A DNA stretch of 64,000 bases from JAEMQF01 sp963775015 (lineage in GTDB: Bacteria; Pseudomonadota; Gammaproteobacteria; Burkholderiales; Burkholderiaceae_C). Where the stretch lies: positions 1 to 64,000 of the forward strand of contig CAVZHI010000018.1 of the NCBI GenBank assembly GCA_963775015.1, read 5' to 3'. The translations under genes and the position numbers were made by a program. A model generated the notes under the pieces. That model was not told where the DNA came from. It worked only from the letters and a program-made list of their open reading frames with translations, and searched no databases. Positions 44,771-53,214 of the stretch are shown one piece after another (the stretch's first letter is position 1; every line of letters starts with the position of its first letter).

Positions 44771-44937
44771 ACTGGAACAGCGCGTCGGAGTTCTTCGCGA
44801 TGGGGGGTTACGGCCTCTATGTGTGGGGCTCGTACGCCGTCACGCTGGGGGTCATGCTGATCGAACCCTGGCTTGCGGCCCAGCGAGGGCGCCGCGCGCG
44901 CAGCGAAGTCGCCGATCGAACCCGGCAGGAGGATTGA
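44767..44937 (+). CDS. ccmD: Heme exporter protein CcmD
   Basis: CcmD is a small single-helix membrane protein that stabilises the CcmABC complex and release of holo-CcmE. The 56-residue product has the typical EFFAMGGYGLYVWGSYAVT followed by a helix and a basic cytoplasmic tail. The ATG overlaps the ccmC TGA, and ccmE begins one base after its stop. Confidence 0.9.
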   Translation: MNWNSASEFFAMGGYGLYVWGSYAVTLGVMLIEPWLAAQRGRRARSEVADRTRQED

Positions 44938-44938
44938 G

Positions 44939-45403
44939 ATGAAACCTCGTCACAAGAGAATCGCGATCGTGATTGCAGTGCTCGGATTGGTCGGCGGCGC
45001 GGCAGGACTCGTGCTGAACGCGTTCCAGAGCAACCTCGTGTTCTTCTATTCGCCGACGCAGGTCGCGGCCCAGGAAGCGCCGGTGGCGAAGACGTTTCGC
45101 CTCGGCGGCCTGGTCGAAGTGGGCAGCGTGAAGCGTGACGGACTTGAGCGTGAGCTTCGTCGTCACCGACACCGTCAAGTCGACGCCGGTGCGCTACCAG
45201 GGCATCCTGCCGGACCTGTTCAAGGAAGGGAAAGGCGTCGTCGCGCAGGGGCAGTTGAAGGGTGGGGTCTTCGAAGCGCGCGAAGTGCTCGCCAAGCACG
45301 ATGAGAACTACATGCCGCCCGAGGCGCAAGGACGCGCTCGAACGCGCCGCCAAGGTGAACCAGAAAGCTCGGCTCGACGCTCAATCAGGGGAGCAAACCA
45401 TGA
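44939..45403 (+). pseudogene. ccmE: Heme chaperone CcmE, three apparent frameshifts
   Basis: CcmE is the periplasmic heme chaperone. The N-terminal anchor (KRIAIVIAVLGLVGGAAGLV) and FRLGGLVEVGSVKRDG are in frame one. LSVSFVVTDTVKSTPVRYQG and EVLAKHDENYMPPEA follow in frame two, and KDALERAAKVNQ in frame three. KLGSTLNQGSKP then ends at TGA 45401-45403, overlapping the ccmF ATG. Removing one base at about 45143, 45327 and 45365 yields a 153-residue protein of normal length. The heme-binding His is in AKHDENYMPP. Confidence 0.82.
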
Positions 45404-47385
45404 TTCCGGAACTCGGCCACTTCGCGCTCTGGCTCGCCCTGGGCGTATCACTCGTGCTGGGCGTCGTGCCGATGGCCGGCGCGCAGCGCGGCCGTGCCGA
45501 GTGGATGGCGCTGGCGCGACCCGCGGCGTTGCTGCTGTTCGTGCTCGTCGCGATTGCCTTCGCGTGCCTGATGGCGAGTTTCGTGCGCCATGACTTTTCG
45601 GTGCTCTACGTCGCGTCGAACTCGAATTCGGCGTTGCCGCTGCCGTACCGAATCGCCGCCGTTTGGGGCGGCCACGAAGGCTCGCTTCTGCTCTGGGTGC
45701 TGATGCTGTGCGTGTGGATGCTTGCGGTGGCGCGTTTCAGCGCGCACCTGCCGGCGCCCGTGTTGGCGCGAATCCTCGCCGTGATGGGCCTGGTGACGCT
45801 CGGCTTCCTGCTCTTCATGCTGCTCACGTCGAACCCGTTCGACAGGCTCTGGCCTGCCGCGCCCGACGGGCGCGACCTGAACCCGCTGCTGCAAGACCCG
45901 GGCATGGTGATCCACCCGCCGCTGCTCTACATGGGCTACGTCGGCTTTTCCGTCGCGTTTGCGTTTGCCATTGCGGCGCTCATCGGCGGCAACCTCGACG
46001 CCACCTGGGCGCGCTGGACGCGGCCCTGGACGACGATCGCCTGGATGTTCCTCACGATCGGGATTGCGCTGGGCAGCTGGTGGGCTTACTACGAACTCGG
46101 CTGGGGCGGCTGGTGGTTCTGGGACCCGGTGGAAAACGCGTCGTTCATGCCGTGGCTGGTGGGCACGGCGCTGATCCATTCGCTCGCCGTGACGGAAAAA
46201 CGCGGCAGCTTCAAGTCGTGGACGGTGCTGCTCGCGATCATGGCGTTTTCGCTGTCGCTGCTCGGAACCTTCCTGGTTCGCTCCGGGGTCCTGTCGTCGG
46301 TGCATGCATTTGCCACCGACCCCAAGCGCGGCCTGTTCATCCTCGCCTTTCTCGTCATCACGATCGGCGCCTCGCTCGCGCTCTACGCGTGGCGCGCGCC
46401 CAAGGTCGGCCTGGGTTCGCGCTTCGATCTCATCTCGCGCGAAACCGCGCTGCTCGCGAACAATGTGCTGCTCGTCGTCGCCGCCGCCGCGGTGCTGCTC
46501 GGCACCTTGTACCCGCTCGCGCTCGACGCGCTCGGGCTGGGCAAGATTTCCGTCGGGCCACCGTACTTCGACAGCGTCTTCATGCCGCTCATGGCGCCGG
46601 CGATCTTCCTCATGGGAATCGGCCCGATGGCGCGCTGGAAGAGCGCCGAGTTGCCCGATATCGCGCGGCGCCTGCGTTGGGCGATCGGCGTGGCGGTGCT
46701 CGCTGCGCTGGCGAGCGCCTGGATCGCCGGCGGCATCACCCTGGTGGGAACCTTCGGCCTGCTGATGGCGTTCTGGATCGTCGCCGCGTTGGCCACGCAC
46801 TTGCGCGAGCATGTGTTGCCGCCAGGCGCGAAGCTTGCCGATGTGCCGCACCGCCTGACGCTGATTCCGCGCGCGACCTACGGCATGATGCTCGCGCACC
46901 TGGGCGTGGCGGTGTTCTGCTTCGGCGTGGCGATGGTCAAGTCGTATGAAATCGAGCGCGACGTGAAGATGGCCAGCGGCGACAGCACGACATTGCGCGG
47001 CTACACCTTCACGTTCCGCGGCGCGCGCGAAGTGCAGGGGCCGAACTATGTGGCGATGCAGGGGCTGATCGAGGTCACGCACGACGGCCGCATGGTGAAC
47101 CAACTGCGCCCCGAAAAGCGCCTCTACCGCGTGCAGCAGAACATGATGACGGAAGCCGCGATCGACACCGGCTTCACGCGCGACCTGTACGTGGCGCTCG
47201 GCGAAAGCGTCGACGACGGCGCAGGCTGGATCGTTCGCATCTACCTCAAGCCCTTCATCGACTGGATCTGGGGCGGCGCGTTCATGATGGCGATGGGCGG
47301 CTTGCTCGCCGCCACCGATCGCCGCTACCGCGCGAAGAAGCGCAGCGAAGAAACGCTGCCGGCGCGCCTGGGGGCAGCGACGTGA
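45400..47385 (+). CDS. ccmF: Cytochrome c heme lyase subunit CcmF
   Basis: CcmF forms the heme ligation complex with CcmH and CcmI and attaches heme to apocytochromes. The protein has 661 residues, with many helices and the WWD domain YYELGWGGWWFWDPVENAS. Flanking histidines lie in VIHPPLLYMGYVG and in the segment LVRSGVLSSVHAFA. The ATG at 45400 overlaps the repaired ccmE stop, and the end overlaps ccmG (GTGA). The frame is intact over 2 kb, in contrast to ccmB, C and E. Confidence 0.95.
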   Translation: MIPELGHFALWLALGVSLVLGVVPMAGAQRGRAEWMALARPAALLLFVLVAIAFACLMASFVRHDFSVLYVASNSNSALPLPYRIAAVWGGHEGSLLLWVLMLCVWMLAVARFSAHLPAPVLARILAVMGLVTLGFLLFMLLTSNPFDRLWPAAPDGRDLNPLLQDPGMVIHPPLLYMGYVGFSVAFAFAIAALIGGNLDATWARWTRPWTTIAWMFLTIGIALGSWWAYYELGWGGWWFWDPVENASFMPWLVGTALIHSLAVTEKRGSFKSWTVLLAIMAFSLSLLGTFLVRSGVLSSVHAFATDPKRGLFILAFLVITIGASLALYAWRAPKVGLGSRFDLISRETALLANNVLLVVAAAAVLLGTLYPLALDALGLGKISVGPPYFDSVFMPLMAPAIFLMGIGPMARWKSAELPDIARRLRWAIGVAVLAALASAWIAGGITLVGTFGLLMAFWIVAALATHLREHVLPPGAKLADVPHRLTLIPRATYGMMLAHLGVAVFCFGVAMVKSYEIERDVKMASGDSTTLRGYTFTFRGAREVQGPNYVAMQGLIEVTHDGRMVNQLRPEKRLYRVQQNMMTEAAIDTGFTRDLYVALGESVDDGAGWIVRIYLKPFIDWIWGGAFMMAMGGLLAATDRRYRAKKRSEETLPARLGAAT

Positions 47386-47912
47386 AAAGCCTGCGTTTCC
47401 TGATCCCGCTCGGCCTGTTCATCGTGCTCGTCGCCTTCCTCGCCGTGGGCCTGAAGCTCGACCCGCGCGAAGTGCCTTCGCCACTCATCGGCAAGCCCGC
47501 GCCGAAGTTTGCGCTGCCGCTGCTGGCGAATGCGAACCAGACGATCCGCCGCGAAGACCTGCTCGGCAAGGTCTGGATCCTCAACGTCTGGGCGTCGTGG
47601 TGCGCGGCGTGCCGCGACGAGCATCCGCTGCTGGTGGAGTACGCGCGCAGCAAACGCGTGCCGATTTACGGCCTGAACTACAAGGACACGCGCGACGCCG
47701 GCCAGCAGTGGCTGGCGCGCTTCGGCAACCCCTACGACGCGTCGCTGTTCGACCAGGACGGGCGCGTCGGCATCGACTGGGGGGTGTACGGCGTTCCCGA
47801 GACCTTTGTCGTCGACCGCGAGGGAATGATCCGCTTCAAGCACATCGGCGCGCTCACGCCGGCGATTCTGCGCGAGCGCATCGAGCCCTTGCTGAGGCAA
47901 CTCAATGGCTAG
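47382..47912 (+). CDS. ccmG: Thiol:disulfide interchange protein CcmG/DsbE
   Basis: This is a membrane-anchored thioredoxin-like protein that keeps CXXCH cysteines reduced for heme attachment. The protein has 176 residues. An N-terminal anchor spans about 6-24. The active site is WCAAC (Cys74 and Cys77). The conserved GVYGVPETFVVDREG with its cis-proline follows. The GTG start overlaps the ccmF stop, and the end overlaps ccmH by 8 bases. Confidence 0.94.
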   Translation: MKSLRFLIPLGLFIVLVAFLAVGLKLDPREVPSPLIGKPAPKFALPLLANANQTIRREDLLGKVWILNVWASWCAACRDEHPLLVEYARSKRVPIYGLNYKDTRDAGQQWLARFGNPYDASLFDQDGRVGIDWGVYGVPETFVVDREGMIRFKHIGALTPAILRERIEPLLRQLNG

Positions 47913-48354
47913 TCGTTGGCTCGCCTTGGGTCTGGCGCTCGTGCTTGCCGGTGCGCAGGCGAAAGACGCGCCCCTCGCCGCGGCCGACCCGGCGCTCGAG
48001 AAGCGCATGCTGAGCCTGGCCGCGGAGCTGCGCTGCCTCGTGTGCCAGAACCAGACGATCGCCGATTCGAACGCGCCGCTGGCTGAAGACTTGCGCCGGC
48101 AGGTGCGGGAAATGATTGCGCGCGGCGAGTCTGACGCGCAAATCATCGATTTCATGACGCAGCGCTACGGCGACTTCGTGCTCTACCGTCCGCCGCTGAA
48201 AGGAACTACAGCGGCGCTCTGGTTTGGCCCGTTCGCGCTGTTGCTCGGGGGCCTGGCAATTTTCATCATCGTGTTGCGGCGGCGCAGCCGCCTCGGCGCA
48301 GATCAGTTCGAACCCGACCAGCCCGAGGACGACGCGGCGCTGCCCAAACCCTAG
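47905..48354 (+). CDS. ccmH: Cytochrome c maturation protein CcmH (CycL type)
   Basis: CcmH presents apocytochrome thiols to the heme lyase. The protein has 149 residues, with a signal peptide, the redox motif LRCLVCQNQTIADSNAPLA (Cys44, Cys47), and a C-terminal transmembrane helix (LWFGPFALLLGGLAIFIIVL). It is the short form, so the TPR part is a separate gene, the next one. Confidence 0.94.
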   Translation: MASRWLALGLALVLAGAQAKDAPLAAADPALEKRMLSLAAELRCLVCQNQTIADSNAPLAEDLRRQVREMIARGESDAQIIDFMTQRYGDFVLYRPPLKGTTAALWFGPFALLLGGLAIFIIVLRRRSRLGADQFEPDQPEDDAALPKP

Positions 48355-48405
48355 GCGCGCGCGCAAGCGTCGCCTGTCACCGTTGTCAAGAATCCGCGAG
48401 ACTTC

Positions 48406-49686
48406 ATGGAAGCATCGATCGAGACGTTGAAGTCGCAGTTGCTGCAACTCGAGCAGTTGCACAAGGCAGGCGCGCTGCCGCACGCCGAGTACCAGAGCAG
48501 CAAGGCGGGGTTGGAGCGTCGGCTCGTCGATCTGGTGCTCGCCGGTGCCGCCGAAACCTCGGCCGCGCCACACTCGCCTGAGCCGGCCCTGGCAGGCGCC
48601 GAAAGCCCGGCGGCGCAAGCCGGTTCGGCGCCGCCGTCGCGCCGCTTGCTCGCCGTGCTCGGCAGTTTTGTCTTGCTGGTGGCTGCGGCGGGTTATGCGC
48701 TGACGGGATCACCGTCGCTGCTCGGAAATCCGGCACCACGCGGCGTCGCCGGCGCGGCAGCGCAAGACGCGGGTGCACCTTCGCACGCCGTCAGTGCCGA
48801 GCAGATCGCCGAGATGACGCAACGCCTTGCCGCGCGCCTCAAGGAGCAGCCGCAGGATCCGCAGGGCTGGGCCATGCTCGGCCGCTCCTACTCCGTGCTG
48901 GGGCGCAACGACGACGCCGTGCAAGCCTACGCCACCGCAGTCGCGCAGCAGGGCGACGACGCGGCGCTGCTCGCCGATTACGCCGACGCGCTCGCGGTGA
49001 AGAACAACCGCGTGCTCGCCGGCGAACCGATGAAGTGGGTGCGCCGGGCGCTCGACATCGACCCGAAGAACGTCAAGGCGCTCGCCTTGGCGGGCACCGA
49101 CGCGTTCGACCGCAAGGACTTCAGCGGCGCCGTGAAGCTGTGGGAAAAGTTGCTCGAACACGGCCCGAGCGACGCCGGGTTCGTCGAGCAAGTGAAAAGC
49201 AGCATTGCCGAGGCTCGCGAGCGCAGCGGAATCGCCTCTGCACCGAGCGCAAAGCCGGCATCGCCCGGCGCAACCGCCGCGACGGCGACCGCGGCAGCGC
49301 CGAAGCAGCCGCCGAACGGCGCGGCAGGCGCCGGCGTCGGTGCCAGCGTCAGTGGCAGCGTGCGCCTGAGCGCCGCGCTGGCTGCCAAGGCGAGCCCGGA
49401 CGACACCGTGTTCATCTTCGCGCGTGCCGCGGAAGGGTCGCGCATGCCGCTCGCGGTGTTGCGCAAACGCGTCCGCGACCTGCCTGCGAACTTCACGCTC
49501 GACGACAGCCTGGCGATGTCGCCGGCGGCAAAAATCTCCGGCGCGCAGCGGGTCATCGTCGGCGCTCGCATCAGCAAGAGCGGGCAGGCGATGGCCTCGC
49601 CGGGTGACCTGACCGGGCAGGTCGGGCCCGTGCCCCTGGGCAGCAACGGCCTGGCGCTGGAGATCGATTCCGAAGTGAAGCCTTGA
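48406..49686 (+). CDS. ccmI: Cytochrome c maturation TPR protein CcmI
   Basis: CcmI captures the C-terminus of apocytochromes for the heme lyase. The protein has 426 residues. A short N-terminal region (LEQLHKAGALPHAEYQSSKAGLERR, shown in part) precedes one transmembrane helix (about 82-99). TPR repeats follow (WAMLGRSYSVLGRNDDAVQAY). An Ala/Pro linker then leads to a C-terminal beta-rich domain with FTLDDSLAMSPAAKISGA and VIVGARISKSGQAM, as in CcmI-type proteins. The usual first transmembrane helix of CcmI seems to be missing, so the N-terminus is the part to check. Confidence 0.88.
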   Translation: MEASIETLKSQLLQLEQLHKAGALPHAEYQSSKAGLERRLVDLVLAGAAETSAAPHSPEPALAGAESPAAQAGSAPPSRRLLAVLGSFVLLVAAAGYALTGSPSLLGNPAPRGVAGAAAQDAGAPSHAVSAEQIAEMTQRLAARLKEQPQDPQGWAMLGRSYSVLGRNDDAVQAYATAVAQQGDDAALLADYADALAVKNNRVLAGEPMKWVRRALDIDPKNVKALALAGTDAFDRKDFSGAVKLWEKLLEHGPSDAGFVEQVKSSIAEARERSGIASAPSAKPASPGATAATATAAAPKQPPNGAAGAGVGASVSGSVRLSAALAAKASPDDTVFIFARAAEGSRMPLAVLRKRVRDLPANFTLDDSLAMSPAAKISGAQRVIVGARISKSGQAMASPGDLTGQVGPVPLGSNGLALEIDSEVKP

Positions 49687-49720
49687 GTTCGGTCCGCGCG
49701 GCAATGGGTGAGCCCTGAGC

Positions 49721-51013
49721 ATGGACTACCTCTACCTGTACCTCGCCGTCATCGTGGTGGTGATGCTGCTTTACGTGCGCCGCCAGCGTCGCATCCACGC
49801 CATGCACGCGGCGGAACTGGCGACGTCGGTCGAGGGCGGACTGGCCGAGCCGCCTTCGCTGCACCCGGTGATCGACAACGTGCGTTGCATCGGCTCGGGG
49901 GCTTGCGTCAGGGTCTGCCCCGAAGAGGCTTTGGGCATCGTCAAAGGCAAGGCGGTGTTGGTCAACGCCGCGGCGTGCATCGGCCACGGCGCGTGCCGCC
50001 TGGCGTGCCCGGTGGACGCGATCCAGCTCGTGTTTGGCACGGAGAAGCGCGGCATCGACATTCCCGAGGTGAACCCCGAGTTCGAAACCAACGTCCCGGG
50101 CATCTTCATCGCCGGAGAATTGGGTGGCATGGGGTTGATCCGCAAGGCCGCCGAACAGGGCAAACAAGCGATCGAAACGATTCGCAAACGCAAGGTCGCG
50201 GCGAAGGTCGACTTCGACGTCGTGATCGTGGGTTGCGGCCCGGCCGGTTTTTCCGCAGGCCTGTCGGCGATCCAGCACAAGCTTCGCTACAAGCTGATCG
50301 AGCAGGAAGATTCGCTCGGCGGCGCGGTTTACCACTACCCGCGGCAGAAGATCGCGATGACGGCACCGGTGACGCTGGCGCTGATCGGCAAGGTCAAGTT
50401 CGGCGAGGTGCAGAAGGAGAAGCTGCTCGAGTTCTGGATCGGTGCGATGAAGAAGACGGGGCTGAAGATTTCGTTTCGCGAGCGCATGGAAGGCATCGAG
50501 CAGGCGAAGGGCGGCTTCGTCGTGCGCACCGACCGAGGCAAATACAGCGCCAACAGCGTGCTGCTCACGATGGGCCGGCGCGGCACGCCGCGCAAGCTCG
50601 ACGTTCCTGGCGAGGAGACGGCCAAGGTCGTGTACCGGCTGATCGACCCGACGCAATACGCCAACCAGGCGGTCCTCGTCGTCGGTGGCGGCGACAGCGC
50701 CCTCGAGGCGGCGATCACGATTTCGCAGCAACCCGGTACCGACGTCACCTTGTCGTACCGCAGCGAGGCGTTTTCGCGCGTCAAGCAGAAGAACCGCACC
50801 GACCTCGAGCAACAGCAAGGCGCCGGGCGCTTGCGCGTGCTCTTGAAGTCCAGCGTGAAGCAGATCCACCCGTCCGAGGTGGAGATCGAACACGACGGCG
50901 CCGTGAAGCGCTATCGCAATCAAGCCGTCATCGTTTGCGTCGGCGGGCTCTTGCCCACGGCGCTGCTGCAGAAGGTGGGGATTCGCTTCGACACCAAATT
51001 CGGCAAAGCCTGA
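49721..51013 (+). CDS. Membrane-anchored Fe-S flavoprotein, NAD(P)-binding, apparently permuted
   Basis: This protein of 430 residues has an N-terminal membrane helix (3-18). Two ferredoxin-like motifs follow with only three Cys each: Cys56/62/66 (CIGSGACVRVCP) and Cys86/92/96 (CIGHGACRLACP). A flavin motif NVPGIFIAGELGGMGLIRKA comes next, then a dinucleotide fold VVIVGCGPAGFSAG (about 167) and a second one VLVVGGGDSALEAA (about 320). In thioredoxin-reductase-like proteins the PGIF.AG motif is normally C-terminal; here it precedes the first fold. It starts 34 bases after ccmI on the same strand. I infer electron exchange between NAD(P)H and the membrane or cytochrome system. Confidence 0.82.
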   Translation: MDYLYLYLAVIVVVMLLYVRRQRRIHAMHAAELATSVEGGLAEPPSLHPVIDNVRCIGSGACVRVCPEEALGIVKGKAVLVNAAACIGHGACRLACPVDAIQLVFGTEKRGIDIPEVNPEFETNVPGIFIAGELGGMGLIRKAAEQGKQAIETIRKRKVAAKVDFDVVIVGCGPAGFSAGLSAIQHKLRYKLIEQEDSLGGAVYHYPRQKIAMTAPVTLALIGKVKFGEVQKEKLLEFWIGAMKKTGLKISFRERMEGIEQAKGGFVVRTDRGKYSANSVLLTMGRRGTPRKLDVPGEETAKVVYRLIDPTQYANQAVLVVGGGDSALEAAITISQQPGTDVTLSYRSEAFSRVKQKNRTDLEQQQGAGRLRVLLKSSVKQIHPSEVEIEHDGAVKRYRNQAVIVCVGGLLPTALLQKVGIRFDTKFGKA

Positions 51014-51027
51014 TCCGGTGCCTTCAT

Positions 51028-52341
51028 TCAATGCGGTCTGCCGCTGGCCGGGCTCGCCGGCGACAGGTCTCGAAGCGGCAATACGATGGGGTGCGCCGCG
51101 CGCCGCCGGATGCTGCGCTGCACGCCTTGTTCCACTGCGGCGGTCACGCATTCGGGTTCGATGTCGAGCAGACCGTGCATCGAACTGGCCATGAAATCGA
51201 TCGCGTCGCTCGTCGGCCGCCACGGCGTCAATCGCTCCAACGAAGCCGCAGCGAGTTCGGCGCCGATCGCATCGATGATCGCCCGCGGGCCATCTGTCCC
51301 TGCACTGACGTGGCGAATCAGTCCGAGCTGGGCGAGGCGCGTTGCGCGCAGCGTTTCCTCCGTCGCCGCGGCGCGGCTCGGCACCACCACGGCGCGGCGG
51401 CGCAAGGCCAGGACCTCGCAGATCCTGCGATAGCTGCCGTGCGTCAGCACCACGTCGGCTGCGGCGAGCAGTGACATCGTGTCGCGGGTGTCGTGCTGCA
51501 GGCTGACCTGCGGCATGCTGTGGATGGCGCACGCCGCGACGCGGCGCTCCGACTCGCGCATGTGCGCGCCGCAGACGATGTGGCTGCGCGGCCGAAGGGC
51601 CGGCGGCAGGGTGCGCAAACCCTGCAGGAAGTCGTGCACCAGGGACTCGCCGTCTGCGCCTGGGCCGGGGTTCACGAGCACCAGCAAGCCATGGTCCGGC
51701 ACGCTGAGCGAACGCCGCAGGCGGCCTTGCGGCGAGCGCCCTGCCTCGGGTGCGATGTAGCCGCAGTACTCGAGTTTGGCGGCGGCAGCTTCGGGCATCG
51801 CGTATTCGTGGCGCAGGTCGAAGATGTCCTTGTCGCCGCAGACGAACACCTTCGTGTAGTGGGTCGCCATGGCGTCGAAGTAGCCGCGCTCGCGCCACAC
51901 CTGCAGTGCGTGCTGCGGGCTGCCGATCAGATCGCGCAGCAACAGCACCCACTGCGGCCCGATCTGCACCGGCCACGGGGTGGCGATGATGCGCACCAGC
52001 TCGTCGTAGCGGCCGAACGGAAGGCCGTCGACGAGGATCAGGTCGGGGGCGAATTCGGCGATCGCTCGCGCGATGATCTGGGCTCGCAGGTGCAGCGTCG
52101 TGCCGAGCGAGGGCCGCGCTGCGGCAGTTGAACCCGGTGCGGGGCCTGCGGCGTCGAAGCGCGGCAGCGTGACGCTGCTGACGCCCACGTCTTCGCGGGC
52201 GTGCCGGTGCAGCGGGGTGTCGCTGACGATTCGCAGTTCGACCGCGCTCGGCGCATGCAAGAGGCGCCCTGCGAGCGAGCGGATCGCGTCGAGTTCGCTC
52301 GAGTCGAGACTGTCGCAGGTGTAGATCAGGATCCGCTTCAT
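51028..52341 (-). CDS. GT-B fold glycosyltransferase-like protein
   Basis: This cytosolic protein of 437 residues resembles MurG-type/GT28 glycosyltransferases. The N-terminus is KRILIYTCDSLDSSELDAIR, with a DLILVDGLPFGRYDEL segment. The C-terminal half has LLVLVNPGPGADGESLV and LLAAADVVLTHGSYRRICEVLALRRRAVVVP (shown in part), the nucleotide-sugar site pattern. It is convergent with the Fe-S flavoprotein gene. Its substrate is unknown. The 215 bases upstream of its start separate it from the divergent two-component genes. Confidence 0.75.
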   Translation of the reverse strand: MKRILIYTCDSLDSSELDAIRSLAGRLLHAPSAVELRIVSDTPLHRHAREDVGVSSVTLPRFDAAGPAPGSTAAARPSLGTTLHLRAQIIARAIAEFAPDLILVDGLPFGRYDELVRIIATPWPVQIGPQWVLLLRDLIGSPQHALQVWRERGYFDAMATHYTKVFVCGDKDIFDLRHEYAMPEAAAAKLEYCGYIAPEAGRSPQGRLRRSLSVPDHGLLVLVNPGPGADGESLVHDFLQGLRTLPPALRPRSHIVCGAHMRESERRVAACAIHSMPQVSLQHDTRDTMSLLAAADVVLTHGSYRRICEVLALRRRAVVVPSRAAATEETLRATRLAQLGLIRHVSAGTDGPRAIIDAIGAELAAASLERLTPWRPTSDAIDFMASSMHGLLDIEPECVTAAVEQGVQRSIRRRAAHPIVLPLRDLSPASPASGRPH

Positions 52342-52556
52342 GGTGCAGATTCTGGAAGTGCGCAGACCCGCGTGTCACCGGGGCGCTTCCCCCAAAGCGG
52401 CGCGCCGCCCCATGGATGCAGGGGAGGGTGCGTGCAGGCGCAGGCCTGCGCCTGCGCGACGTGATGAACGCACGGAGTCGCACGATGGCTGCGCCGATTT
52501 CTCGCGTGCTAACCTCGTCGAGTGTTAAGTTTCGCGACGCCAACGGAGACGGGACC

Positions 52557-53210
52557 ATGCGACTGCTGCTGCTTGAAGACGACTTGATTCTGGGTGAAGG
52601 ACTGCGCGACTTTCTGCAGCATGAAGGGCACACCGTCGACTGGGTCGTGCGCCTGCTCGACTTGTCGCGTGTGGCCAAGCGCCCCTTCGATGTGTTGCTC
52701 GTCGACTGGCAGTTGCCCGACGGCTCCGGCCTGGCGTGGGTGAAGACATTGCGCGACACCGGCGACACGACGCCGGCGATCATGATGACGGCGCGCGACC
52801 TGCTCGAAGACCGAATCCAAGGCCTGGACACCGGCGTCGACGACTACCTCGTCAAGCCATTCCGCCCGGAAGAGCTGGCCGCGCGAATTCGCGCATTGCG
52901 GCGCCGCGTCGTCGGCTCGGCGAGTTCACGCCTCGTGTTCGGCAAGATGGAAGTCGACCTCGCGACCAAGACCGCGCTCGTCGAGCGCGAACCCGCCGAT
53001 CTGACGGCGCGCGAATGGGCCTTGATCGAAGCGCTCGCGCTGCGCGCCGGACAGTTCGTGTCGAAGTACGAACTCGATCGCCTGTTCAAGGGCGAAGACG
53101 TCGAAGCGGCGAGCAACGCACTCGAAGTGCACGTGCACAACCTGCGCCGCAAGCTCGGCCGCGACGCGATCGAAACCGTGCGCGGCCGCGGTTACCGGCT
53201 GCGGGCCTGA
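52557..53210 (+). CDS. OmpR-family response regulator
   Basis: This is a two-component DNA-binding regulator of 217 residues. The receiver domain has acidic residues LLLEDD at 4-9, the phosphorylation site Asp50 in LLVDWQLPDG, the switch Thr in IMMTARD and the Lys in DDYLVKPF. The winged-helix output domain ends VHVHNLRRKLGRDAIETVRG and RGYRLRA. It is closest in style to QseB/PmrA. I start at the ATG at 52557 after GGAGACGGGACC. The histidine kinase follows within 5 bases. Confidence 0.93.
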   Translation: MRLLLLEDDLILGEGLRDFLQHEGHTVDWVVRLLDLSRVAKRPFDVLLVDWQLPDGSGLAWVKTLRDTGDTTPAIMMTARDLLEDRIQGLDTGVDDYLVKPFRPEELAARIRALRRRVVGSASSRLVFGKMEVDLATKTALVEREPADLTAREWALIEALALRAGQFVSKYELDRLFKGEDVEAASNALEVHVHNLRRKLGRDAIETVRGRGYRLRA

Positions 53211-53214
53211 GGTG

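Noticed and set aside
45135..45593. Separate small gene inside the ccmE/ccmF region
   Set aside because: Its first part is the middle of CcmE in a shifted frame; the rest runs out of frame into ccmF.
49571..52831. A 1086-residue minus-strand frame across ccmI, the flavoprotein and the response regulator
   Set aside because: It is antisense to four well-supported genes, and its translation is arginine-rich low complexity.
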